Assembly: GCA_958296045.1 (NCBI GenBank)
Contig: CATQHT010000003.1
Location: 445,246-509,245 of the forward strand
DNA length: 64,000 bases
Direction of reading: 5' to 3'
From: Rhodothermales bacterium
Lineage (GTDB): Bacteria; Bacteroidota; Rhodothermia; Rhodothermales; Bin80
This document shows, piece after piece, positions 1-7,648 of the stretch. Below the pieces are notes generated by a model, which did not search any database, was not told where the DNA came from, and saw only the letters and a list, made by a program, of their open reading frames with translations. Each line of letters begins with the position of its first letter. Positions within the stretch are counted from its first letter, which is position 1. The position numbers and the translations under genes were made by a program.

Positions 1-1
1 C

Positions 2-199
2 GCGGCATCTTCGTCTGAGGTGGTGGGCGACACGTTTGTGGAGGTTTCTTCGCCTGTTCGGCATGACGGGGGAGCGTTGATGGAGTTGCAGTTTCCGGGC
101 GGCGCCTGTTTGCGTGTATTTTCGGCGGTGCCGTCGGGGGGGTTATCGGCGTGCATAGCATCTGCGCAGTTACGGAGCCGATGGTTCCGGTCAGGTTAA
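2..199 (+). pseudogene. IS66-family orfA (TnpA) C-terminal fragment
   Basis: An open frame enters from the left edge and stops at a TAA at 197-199. It contains a FPGGACLRVF segment, which matches the FPGGARLRVY segment of the IS66 orfA at 38.06-38.29 kb. That segment is typical of the C-terminal half of the small IS66 accessory protein. No orfB or transposase follows, so this is a remnant, or the end of an element lying outside the window. Its last ~60 bp and the following motif recur inverted at 48498-48579 with about four mismatches over 82 bp. Confidence 0.6.
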
Positions 200-200
200 G

Positions 201-222
201 TTAATATTTCGCCAGCCCTAAG
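201..222 (+). repeat. End motif copy 1 (TTAATATTTCGCCAGCCC core)
   Basis: This 22-bp motif directly follows the stop codon of the orfA fragment. Closely similar copies lie at 48498-48519 (opposite orientation) and 50075-50096 (same orientation), where they bound a TnpB element. It is probably a mobile-element terminus. Confidence 0.55.
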
Positions 223-721
223 CCCTGACGCCATCTTCCTCTGAATGAATCCCTGCGGGCGATGTCCGATCCCGCTGCATCGCGCATTCACCCGTTGGCC
301 GCCCATTGGGCGATCGCGCGAGAGTAGCCCCAGTGCTACCGAGCCCCGACACGACACAACGATTATCCAATGGTAGCACGGCACCTAGTGCAGATGCTCC
401 GCGCACGCAACGGCGGCCTGCCAGGTTGTTTGCCGCTGCTACTATCGAAAACGCGCTGGCATCGGCGCAGACGTTGGACTCACCGAAAAACACAACCTCC
501 TAACACCCAGAACGTGTTTGGCATAGTACTTGCGGCTCAAGATGACAAGAGGAAATACCTAGCTTTGCGTATTGGGTGTGCGACACAAAGCGATTCGGGA
601 GGCGGCAGTCGCTGCTGGACTCAGGCCCGCCCGCAACGCCAGACAGCCCCGATCGCACCTTCACAAGCAACGTAACCTGCGCAGCTTCGTATTCGAACGC
701 GTTCCACCAGACTACAAGAGA
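223..721. other. Intergenic, no gene recognised
   Basis: Only short overlapping open frames occur on both strands, with no recognisable protein family. A frame from 572 reads into the lipoprotein gene, but its first 50 residues lack any signal-peptide or domain character, so the gene start is placed at 722. Confidence 0.5.
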
Positions 722-1639
722 ATGAAGGCATCCGTTTTGGCTTCGCTCGCCACCGCCCTAATCATCGCTGCGGGTTGTGACAGCAATTCTGAGCCTACGG
801 CGACTGGGGCCAGGAAGGCCGCTGTCACTCTAAACGGTTTTCCATCGCTTCCTGAAGCATTTCACTATCAAACGTGGATCAACATCAATGGCGAAGATCA
901 GTCGCTAGGTGCATTCAGCGTGGATAACCAGGGAAGGCCTGCCACCCTGGACGGCACACATATTCCCGGGGGACTATTTGAGACTGGTTTCGACCTGGAT
1001 TCGTCCCTATATGCTTTTGTCACCATCGAGCAGGCAGGCAACACCTCCCAAGGGCCGTCTAAGTCGCGCCTGATGGGCGGGCTGTTCAGCGGCATGGAAG
1101 CTGAGCTCTCGGTAATCAAGTTCGAGGGCCTGGAGGACAACCTCGTCCTTGCCACAGGCAGGTACATCCTGGCTACGCCCACCAACGGCCCTGGTACAGA
1201 CGAGAAGTCCGGTATATGGTTCGTCGACCTGTCATCCGACGGCCGCGGACGCGGCCTTCAGATTCCCATCCCGCTGGAAGGATGGCGCTACGAAGGCTGG
1301 GTCATCACGGAAGGACATCGGTTCTCTACTGGAGCTATCACACACCACAGCCGTGACGACCTGGCAGCACCCTACAGCGGATCCAGCCCCACGTTTGGGT
1401 ATCCAGGCGAGGACTTTCTATACAACGCTCCTCCTGGAGTGACCTTTCCGCTGGACCTGAGCAACGCGCAGATACTCGTCACCATAGAGCCCTACCCGGA
1501 TCCCGACCCCGATAACCCATGGGTGCTGGAACTGTTTAGTGGCAGAGTGCCAGGGGAGCCAATTCCAGACTCGACCTACTATTTGCGGCAAACACTGGAA
1601 ACGTTCCCAACAGCAACGATCCAAATACTGGATTCGTAG
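722..1639 (+). CDS. Secreted lipoprotein, anti-sigma-K (RskA C-terminal)-like
   Basis: The predicted protein has 305 residues. The ATG at 722 gives a lysine, a hydrophobic stretch and a lipobox-like IIAAGC, so it is probably exported and lipid-anchored; the frame stays open upstream to 572, but without such features. The mature part seems to contain two related beta-rich modules, each with a phrase about wording such as YEGWVI and a later VTIEPYPDP-like strand. That pattern resembles the extracytoplasmic domain of RskA-type anti-sigma factors (inference from memory). There is no transmembrane helix and no sigma gene next to it, so a regulatory role is not supported. It sits alone between an IS remnant and an oppositely oriented HPF-like gene. 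Confidence 0.6.
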   Translation: MKASVLASLATALIIAAGCDSNSEPTATGARKAAVTLNGFPSLPEAFHYQTWININGEDQSLGAFSVDNQGRPATLDGTHIPGGLFETGFDLDSSLYAFVTIEQAGNTSQGPSKSRLMGGLFSGMEAELSVIKFEGLEDNLVLATGRYILATPTNGPGTDEKSGIWFVDLSSDGRGRGLQIPIPLEGWRYEGWVITEGHRFSTGAITHHSRDDLAAPYSGSSPTFGYPGEDFLYNAPPGVTFPLDLSNAQILVTIEPYPDPDPDNPWVLELFSGRVPGEPIPDSTYYLRQTLETFPTATIQILDS

Positions 1640-1724
1640 CATCCAGCAAACGTCCGCCCCGCGGCGGCGCTGGCAAAAGATACCTTCGTTAAAGCGGACA
1701 GCTTAACGGGTCCCTTCGGTCGAT

Positions 1725-2090
1725 TCAGACGCGGCCGCGCTTGACACGCTTTGCGCGGGTCCGCTCCCACATGCGCTCGCGCTGCTGCCGCACCTGGCGC
1801 TCTATAGCATCCAGCGCCTCCAGGAGCGCAGCCTTCTCCGTGGCAGCCTTGTGGACCGCAACAATGTTCGCAGGCTTGAAATATAATACCAGACGACAAC
1901 GGTACTCCGCATTGCGCTTGGTACCCCTCATATTTTCAAGCGCTACTGCCGCCCCTAGGATGTCCCGGTGGCCACCGGCCAACCGCTGAATGCGGTCGGT
2001 CACTTTTGCCCGCATGCCGCGCGTTAACGTCGCATCATCGAGCGCGTACTCAATGGCGACATCTGTGCTCGGAGCTGCCTTCTTGGCCAT
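1725..2090 (-). CDS. HPF/RaiA-family ribosome-associated protein (short form)
   Basis: This 121-residue protein has the layout of ribosome hibernation factors (HPF/YfiA, sigma-54 modulation family). An N-terminal alpha-beta core contains a predicted helix with VTDRIQRLAG and a central strand with YRCRLVLYFKPANIVAVHKAA. A basic arginine/lysine-rich tail follows (about residues 98-121). Proteins of this family bind the 30S decoding region and silence ribosomes in starvation. It lacks the C-terminal dimerisation domain of long HPF. A purine-rich RBS (GGGGAGGG) lies seven bases before the ATG. It is encoded just downstream of the M32 carboxypeptidase with a 24-bp gap, so co-transcription is likely. 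Confidence 0.65.
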   Translation of the reverse strand: MAKKAAPSTDVAIEYALDDATLTRGMRAKVTDRIQRLAGGHRDILGAAVALENMRGTKRNAEYRCRLVLYFKPANIVAVHKAATEKAALLEALDAIERQVRQQRERMWERTRAKRVKRGRV

Positions 2091-2114
2091 GGTACCCTCC
2101 CCTGCTGGTGAACG

Positions 2115-3608
2115 CTATAACTGAATACCGTAAAGACTCCCGTACTTCTCCCTCATCAGCGCCAGCCAAGGCTCAGCCGCAAGCGCTCCGCCATCCAAGC
2201 CAGCCAGTATAGCGGCAGCAGATCGCCGGCGACCATGACGGTGGATGTGAAGCCGGAGCCATGTCCGCAAATCTGCAAAATCGCCGTCTGCCATGCAACG
2301 ATCGAGCTGCGGCAGATCACGCCTCGCGCATGCATACACCTGCGCCGACATCAGGTTGCCCAACGCATATGTAGGAAAATAACCGATAGCGCCCAGCGCC
2401 CAGTGGATATCCTGCAAGATACCCTGGGCCGCAGTAGGTGGGCAAACGCCAAGATACTCTTCCATTCGGGCATCCCACAATGCAGGCAGGTCTCCTACAC
2501 TCGCCTTCCTTTCTACCATCAACTGCTCGAGCTCAAAGCGCAGCATGATGTGGAGATTGTAGGTTAGCTCATCCGCCTCCACGCGTATAAATGAGGGGGC
2601 CACCCTATTGATGGCACGATGAAACGTGTCCAGATCAATCGCTCCCAGCTGCGAAGGAAAGTGCTCCTGGAGGATCGGGTAAAAGTGTACCCAGAACGGT
2701 CGGCTGCGGCCCACCTGATTTTCCCAGAGGCGAGACTGCGACTCGTGCATCCCGAGCGAGGTGCCTTCGGCCAGAGGCGTGTTCTCCAGATCCAGATCCA
2801 TGCCCTGCTCATAGAGCGCATGGCCCGCTTCATGCAGCGTGCTGAACAGCGCAGAGGCCACGTTATGCTCGCTCAAGCGCGTAGTGATGCGCACGTCGCT
2901 AATAGAAAACGTCGTGCTGAATGGGTGTGCGCTTTCGTCCTGCCGGCCCCGCATAAAATCGTATCCGACAGCCCGCAGTACATGCATCCCGAATTCCCAC
3001 TGTCCAGCGCGCTCGTATTGCTCGTGTAAGAACGCATAGGGCGGAGATTCACAAGCCGTGATGGCCCTCACCATTGGAACAAGCTCCACCTTTAGCGCTG
3101 CGAACAGGCGCGCCACTTCCGCCGTGCGCATGCCAGGCTCGAATTCATCGAGTAGTGCATCATAGCAGCATACGTCATAGCCTAGAGCCTCCGCCTTTTC
3201 GATGTTAAGGTCGACGATGCGCTCCAGGTGCGGCGCAAACAGATTGAAATCGTTGGTCTGCCGAGCACGTTGCCAGGTGTCCTTCGCCCGGGAGGCCGCA
3301 GCAGCAAGCTCCTGCACCAGACGAGAGGGAATCCTGCACGCACGCGCATAGTCACGTGACGCCACCCGGACGAGGTCGGAGGCCAACGGGTTCAGCTCTT
3401 CGCCTCGTAGCACCTCGAGGAAGCGCCCGACCCGCTCGCTCGTGAAGTGGTCATGAGCCAGCCCCCTGAGCGTCGCCACCTGGCGGGCACGGGCCCGGGT
3501 GGCACCGCCTGGCATGTACGTCTCCTGGTCCCATTCTAGCAGGTCCGCAGCGCGCCGTAGGTCATCTGCCTGACCCAAGAGGTCACACAATTCGCGGAAT
3601 GCTTCCAC
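2115..3608 (-). CDS. Carboxypeptidase, M32 (Taq) family
   Basis: The product has 497 residues, the normal length for thermostable carboxypeptidase Taq, a zinc metallopeptidase that removes C-terminal residues from peptides in the cytoplasm. The zinc motif HEAGH is at residues 259-263, and a downstream HES block (after GTSLGM) supplies the third ligand expected for the family. The N-terminal helical region with LLEWDQETYMPGG is also diagnostic. The start is a GTG at 3608, 12 bp after the ABC permease stop codon, which suggests an operon with the two transporter genes. No frameshift or missing catalytic residue is seen. Confidence 0.93.
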   Translation of the reverse strand: MEAFRELCDLLGQADDLRRAADLLEWDQETYMPGGATRARARQVATLRGLAHDHFTSERVGRFLEVLRGEELNPLASDLVRVASRDYARACRIPSRLVQELAAAASRAKDTWQRARQTNDFNLFAPHLERIVDLNIEKAEALGYDVCCYDALLDEFEPGMRTAEVARLFAALKVELVPMVRAITACESPPYAFLHEQYERAGQWEFGMHVLRAVGYDFMRGRQDESAHPFSTTFSISDVRITTRLSEHNVASALFSTLHEAGHALYEQGMDLDLENTPLAEGTSLGMHESQSRLWENQVGRSRPFWVHFYPILQEHFPSQLGAIDLDTFHRAINRVAPSFIRVEADELTYNLHIMLRFELEQLMVERKASVGDLPALWDARMEEYLGVCPPTAAQGILQDIHWALGAIGYFPTYALGNLMSAQVYACARRDLPQLDRCMADGDFADLRTWLRLHIHRHGRRRSAAAILAGLDGGALAAEPWLALMREKYGSLYGIQL

Positions 3609-3619
3609 AGCAGATCCCG

Positions 3620-5122
3620 TTACGTTCTCCCCTTCGCTGGAATGATCAGGCGCTCGGCCAGCCCGAACGCGCCCTGAGCGATGAGCGCCAAAAGCGCTGC
3701 TGGCACGGCTCCCTGAAGGATTAGGCCGGTATCAGCGACCCGGATACCGTTCAATATCGGCTGCCCGTATCCTCCCGCGCCTATCAGTGCACCCAGCGTA
3801 GCTGTACCGATGTTGATGACAGCAGAGGTCTGCACACCAGCCATTATCGACTGAGCCGCTAAGGGAAGCTCAATCTTGATCAGCCGGGCCATCGCCGGGA
3901 GCCCGATCGCTTCGGCCGACTCGGAAAGTGGGCGGGGGATACTGATCAGGCCCGCATGCGTGTTGCGTACAATAGGTAAGAGGCTGTACAGAAACAGAGC
4001 CACCACAGCAGGAGGACCACCAATACCCATCAAAGGGATCATAAAGACCAGAAGCGCCAGCGACGGAATCGTATAAATGACGCCGACCGTCCCCAAGATG
4101 ACGGTGCCCGCCCGGGGAGCCTTCGCAGCAAGGATCCCAAGGGGGATCGACAATAGGATGGCCGCCACCAGGGAGATCATCACCAGAACCACGTGCTCCT
4201 TGGTGTGTTGCCATACCCGCGATCCGATCGTCACGCGCTGCACGACGATCGGAGATTCGAGCAAGAACCTGTCAAGAAGAAAGTCGGCAGCGACCTGCGA
4301 CTCCGATACCCGGTCCGCCACCACGCGCGTGTTGAGCGTACGCATTACCTCCTCGGTCAGGGAACCGCCCAGGCTATCCAGAAGCTGCGGAACCGCCGGC
4401 GCGCGCGTACGAAGGTCAATGCGGTACAGATACATGGCCTGGTATTCCGGGAAATACTGCAGATCATCTGTCAGCGCACGCATATTGTAGATATTGATCT
4501 CCGCATCCAGCGAATAGAGATCCATCACATCTATGGTGCCAGCCTCAATGCCCACATAAGAGAGGTCGTGATCCATCCCCCGCACAAAGGTCTGTGGCAA
4601 CGCATATCGGACCCTGAGCATCGGCCAGCCGTCATCGCGCTCCATAAACTCGTTGGAAAACCCAAACCGCAGGTCCGAACGCTGCCTGAGATCCGAAATA
4701 GTGCGGATGCCCAGCTCCTCGGCGCGCTCCTCCTTCATGCCAAGGATGTACGTGTCGTTGATACCCAGCGGCCGGCTCATTGCTACGCCGTATGTAGCCA
4801 GTACAGAATCAAGGTCAGCTACCTCCAACGCTTCCTGCGCCAGCGTCTCCTCAATGAGCGTCCCTGTATAGTCGGGATACACATCGATGTCACCGCGCAG
4901 AAGTGCCTGCCACAGGTATCGCGTGCTGCCAACTTCCGCCTGATGAACCGTGGCGATGCCGCCATGCTCCAACCAGTGTTTGGCGATGTCACCCAACACC
5001 ACGTTGGAGGTGAATTTCTTGCTGGCGACGCGAATCTCCTGCGCACCGCAGATGCAGGCCAGACCCGCAAACAATCCGCAGAAAAGCATCCTTTCCACCA
5101 GGGCCCAGTAGCGCTTGGTCAT
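3620..5122 (-). CDS. Glycine betaine/osmoprotectant-type ABC importer: fused substrate-binding protein and permease
   Basis: From the ATG at 5122 the protein has 500 residues; an upstream in-frame start would overlap the ATPase gene. A signal-peptide-like stretch (about 10-30) is followed by a periplasmic binding domain of the OpuAC type (about 30-285, with IDVYPDYTGTLIEE). A permease domain with about five membrane spans follows (about 305-495, with the EAA-like loop SESAEAIGLP). Known family members import glycine betaine, choline or other quaternary amines. In the familiar OpuA-type fusion the permease comes first; here the binding domain is N-terminal. The ATPase gene lies 10 bp upstream. 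The substrate cannot be told from sequence alone. Confidence 0.85.
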   Translation of the reverse strand: MTKRYWALVERMLFCGLFAGLACICGAQEIRVASKKFTSNVVLGDIAKHWLEHGGIATVHQAEVGSTRYLWQALLRGDIDVYPDYTGTLIEETLAQEALEVADLDSVLATYGVAMSRPLGINDTYILGMKEERAEELGIRTISDLRQRSDLRFGFSNEFMERDDGWPMLRVRYALPQTFVRGMDHDLSYVGIEAGTIDVMDLYSLDAEINIYNMRALTDDLQYFPEYQAMYLYRIDLRTRAPAVPQLLDSLGGSLTEEVMRTLNTRVVADRVSESQVAADFLLDRFLLESPIVVQRVTIGSRVWQHTKEHVVLVMISLVAAILLSIPLGILAAKAPRAGTVILGTVGVIYTIPSLALLVFMIPLMGIGGPPAVVALFLYSLLPIVRNTHAGLISIPRPLSESAEAIGLPAMARLIKIELPLAAQSIMAGVQTSAVINIGTATLGALIGAGGYGQPILNGIRVADTGLILQGAVPAALLALIAQGAFGLAERLIIPAKGRT

Positions 5123-5132
5123 GCCCACAACA

Positions 5133-5870
5133 TCATTTCCATTGGCGCAGACCCCGCTGGGCCCGCATAAAGGACTGCACAAAGTCGTTGGCGGGGCGCT
5201 GCATTAGATCTTCAATCGTGCCCTGCTGGACTATGCGTCCTGCCCGAATCAGCACGATTGTGTCCCCAAAGAAGGCAGCCTCAGCCATGTCGTGCGTCAC
5301 CAGTAAGACGGTCTTTTCCAAAGCGCGGCATATGGATCGCAGCTCTTCCTGCAGCCCGAAGCGGATCATCGGGTCGAGGGCTCCAAGCGGCTCGTCCATC
5401 AGAAGCACATCAGGATCCAAAAACAGCGCCCGCATGATGGATACCCGCTGGCATTCACCGCCAGAAAGGCGAATAGGGTATCGGCGTAAACAAGCGTGCG
5501 GCAGATGTACCAGGTCGGCCAGCTCTGTCAGGCGCTCCCCAATACGCGTCGCATCCCACCTCAGATGGCGAGCCATAAGCGTGACGTTGGCCTCTGCCGT
5601 CATATGGGGAAAAAGCCCGCCCTTCTGAATCACATAACCGGTGCGCAACCGTACAGACCGCATGTTAGCAGCAGTCAGCTGGTGACCATCAAAAAACACC
5701 TGACCCGTCGTCGGTGCGACCAAGCCTACCACGATGCGCAGCAGTGTGGATTTGCCGCACCCGCTGGGACCTATAAGGACCGTCGTTGCACCCCGCGCCA
5801 AAGCAAGGTCCGACCGATGCAACGCGAGCGCCTGCCCATAGGCCTTCGATACCCCCTTCAGCTTAATCAT
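5133..5870 (-). CDS. ABC transporter ATPase, osmoprotectant (OpuA/ProV-like) type
   Basis: This 245-residue ATPase has Walker A GPSGCGKST (about 34-42), a Q-loop in VIQKGGLFPHMT, the signature LSGGECQRVS, Walker B VLLMDEPLGALD and the switch histidine in LLVTHDMAEA. The P-LGALDP and FPHMT wording is typical of quaternary amine uptake ATPases. It lacks the C-terminal CBS domains of ProV/OpuAA, so osmotic gating, if present, resides elsewhere. It is the first gene of a probable three-gene minus-strand unit with the fused binding protein/permease and the M32 peptidase. Confidence 0.88.
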   Translation of the reverse strand: MIKLKGVSKAYGQALALHRSDLALARGATTVLIGPSGCGKSTLLRIVVGLVAPTTGQVFFDGHQLTAANMRSVRLRTGYVIQKGGLFPHMTAEANVTLMARHLRWDATRIGERLTELADLVHLPHACLRRYPIRLSGGECQRVSIMRALFLDPDVLLMDEPLGALDPMIRFGLQEELRSICRALEKTVLLVTHDMAEAAFFGDTIVLIRAGRIVQQGTIEDLMQRPANDFVQSFMRAQRGLRQWK

Positions 5871-5927
5871 CCGTGTGATTCTCTGGCCGGATCAAGTATG
5901 CCTGCTAAGCGTCAAACGACGGCCCCA

Positions 5928-6000
5928 GCCAACGTAGCTCAGCAGGCAGAGCAGCTCACTCGTAATGAGCAGGTCGCCGGTTCGAGTCCGGCCGTTGGCT
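5928..6000 (+). tRNA. tRNA-Thr (anticodon CGT)
   Basis: A full cloverleaf can be drawn. The acceptor GCCAACG pairs with CGTTGGC, the D arm is GCTCAGCAGGCAGAGC, and the anticodon stem GCTCA/TGAGC encloses loop CTCGTAA with anticodon CGT. The T arm is GCCGG-TTCGAGT-CCGGC and the discriminator base is T. No CCA is encoded. It is read opposite to the flanking genes. Confidence 0.97.
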
Positions 6001-6085
6001 CCGCAGAGCCACCTCTTCGAACGCCACCACTCTTCGCCTGCACCTTTCCCCAAGTCAGCAGTCGCGCACTCCTATTGAATGGGCC

Positions 6086-6514
6086 TCAGCGCGGTGAGGG
6101 TGGTGGCCGATGCTGCCTTCTCGCTTCGCGCCTTGCTCCCCGCTGCACGCGAATCCTGGCATTCCAGCCAGAGATACGCCGGGTCACCTCTTCCATCTGC
6201 TCTTCCGTAAGCACGGATTCCAAAGCCTGCATCGTGGAATCCAGCAGCGCGAACGACCTTTCCCGGTTCTGACGCATCTGCGCGGCCATGCGGCGGGCTG
6301 AACCCGCTAGCACCTCGGCCACCGCCTGGCGCTGCGCTTCGTCGGTTGGCTCAATGACGCGCTCAAGCGCCCGAGTCAAACCCCGCTCCGACCGGAACAG
6401 CGCCAGACGCTCCAATCGCTGCTCCGCCAAGCGCGCCTGCACCAGTGCCCCCAACACCGCACCGAGGCCCAGCGACAGAAGGAGCAGAAGAACCGACTTC
6501 GTACGTGCACTCAT
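6086..6514 (-). CDS. CpxP/Spy-like membrane-anchored periplasmic protein
   Basis: The protein has 142 residues: one N-terminal hydrophobic anchor or signal (about 8-26), then an entirely helical, charged domain rich in Arg, Glu and Gln. It includes a segment LLDSTMQALESVLTEEQMEEVTRR that has the LTxEQ character of the CpxP/Spy family of envelope-stress chaperones and sensors. It is the last gene of the sigma/anti-sigma unit, 12 bp after the anti-sigma gene, so it may buffer or report envelope stress for that sigma factor. The family call is moderate because these helical proteins diverge strongly. Confidence 0.6.
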   Translation of the reverse strand: MSARTKSVLLLLLSLGLGAVLGALVQARLAEQRLERLALFRSERGLTRALERVIEPTDEAQRQAVAEVLAGSARRMAAQMRQNRERSFALLDSTMQALESVLTEEQMEEVTRRISGWNARIRVQRGARREARRQHRPPPSPR

Positions 6515-6526
6515 AAATGACCCGAC

Positions 6527-6871
6527 CTACAGGGCACCGTAAGACAATGCATCCGAAACCGTTGCCGAAGGTAAACCGAACAGCGTGTCAATAAAGCTGG
6601 TGGCCACCTCCAAGTCCTGAAACGCCAGCACATTGATCAGGCACAATATGATGGCAGCCGCAAGTCCGAAAGCGCTGGTGCGCACGAAAATCCAGCGCAG
6701 CGAATCATAAAGCGCGTCTGCGCCACTCACCTCAGGCACCCTGGAGAGACGCCGCATCACACGATCGGCAAAATACGGGCCAAACGATTCTGTGCGACTG
6801 CTGCGCAAGAGTGCGCTAAGGCTTCCGCCCAGGACCGCTTCGGGCGGCAACCTCTTCGGTTCGCTATTCAT
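6527..6871 (-). CDS. Small membrane protein, probable anti-sigma factor
   Basis: This 114-residue protein has a hydrophilic N-terminal half with a conserved-looking FGPYFADRVMRRL segment and one clear transmembrane helix (about residues 70-90, AFGLAAAIILCLINVLAF). Its start overlaps the end of the ECF sigma gene by 8 bp, which indicates translational coupling. Position, size and single-span topology fit a membrane anti-sigma factor that would hold the sigma factor at the inner membrane. It lacks an obvious zinc-binding HxxxCxxC motif, so it is not a classical ZAS-type protein. Confidence 0.6.
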   Translation of the reverse strand: MNSEPKRLPPEAVLGGSLSALLRSSRTESFGPYFADRVMRRLSRVPEVSGADALYDSLRWIFVRTSAFGLAAAIILCLINVLAFQDLEVATSFIDTLFGLPSATVSDALSYGAL

Positions 6872-7433
6872 CGTCTAACCATGGTCTAATAATGGACCGG
6901 AGTGCCTTCATGGCACGCGAGAGTCTAGACATCACCGTGCCTTGTGCGACACCCAGTAGCTGAGCGGTTTCGCGAGTACTGTAGCCTTCTATCATGCGCA
7001 GCACGACCACAGCCCGATGCGCGGCGCTGAGGCGATCGAGCGCGCGGTGAACCAGCTGCACGCGCTCGCGACGGTCGGCTATGGCTTCCCCATTGATCGT
7101 CGGCTCGTGTAGCGGCGAGGTGTCGCTCCTTAGCTGAAAGTGCTGCCTCCATGTCTTGCGCTTCTTGAGCACCTTAAGAGACTGATTGATGGCAATACGT
7201 GTTAGGTATGTCCTGAGCGACGAATCCCCCCTGAAGGCATCCATGGCCCGATAAAATCGAACAAAGGTCTCCTGCCCGACATCTTCAGCTTCGGGGCCAG
7301 GGCCCAGCATCCCGACCACGGTGGAAGCAACCGCTCCCTCGTAGCGCTCGACAAGGGTACGGAATGCACGCGTTCCCCCCTGACGTGCCTCGTGGAGCAA
7401 CTCTTCATCGGTGCTTCGTGCGCTGGATTTCAT
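6864..7433 (-). CDS. ECF-type RNA polymerase sigma factor
   Basis: Sigma-70 region 2 is visible as FRTLVERYEGAV through AEDVGQETFVRFYRAMDAFRGDSS, and region 4 as RLSAAHRAVVVLRMIEGYSTRETAQLLGVAQGTVMSRL, the helix-turn-helix that reads the -35 element. The ATG at 7433 gives 189 residues. A TTG at 7454 with an AGAGAGG-like RBS is an alternative start that adds seven residues. The gene heads a tightly packed unit with the probable anti-sigma factor and the CpxP-like protein, so it probably controls envelope functions and its own operon. The TonB receptor gene 7649-10483 lies upstream on the same strand, 0.2 kb away. Confidence 0.9.
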   Translation of the reverse strand: MKSSARSTDEELLHEARQGGTRAFRTLVERYEGAVASTVVGMLGPGPEAEDVGQETFVRFYRAMDAFRGDSSLRTYLTRIAINQSLKVLKKRKTWRQHFQLRSDTSPLHEPTINGEAIADRRERVQLVHRALDRLSAAHRAVVVLRMIEGYSTRETAQLLGVAQGTVMSRLSRAMKALRSIIRPWLDDE

Positions 7434-7648
7434 GGAAGCAGGAAGCGGCAACACCTCTCTGGCATATGCCTGCCTAACACTTCTTTGATCCGCGCCGCAC
7501 CCGTTTTATTCCAACAAACTGCCGATGTGCGCCGCATTATCATCACCTGCCCGAAACCCATTGGGCAAACCTGCCCGCGCGGGACATGGCCATGTGCCAC
7601 AGATAGCCGGCTGACAATCGCTGACCAGCATTCTGCCACGTATCATGG

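Noticed and set aside
4193-5170. 325-codon plus-strand ORF opposite the betaine-type transporter
   Set aside because: It is a mirror of a well-supported gene with clear domains and has no family features of its own.
5496-6272. 258-codon plus-strand ORF spanning the ATPase and tRNA-Thr
   Set aside because: It reads straight through a perfect tRNA gene and antisense to an ABC ATPase.
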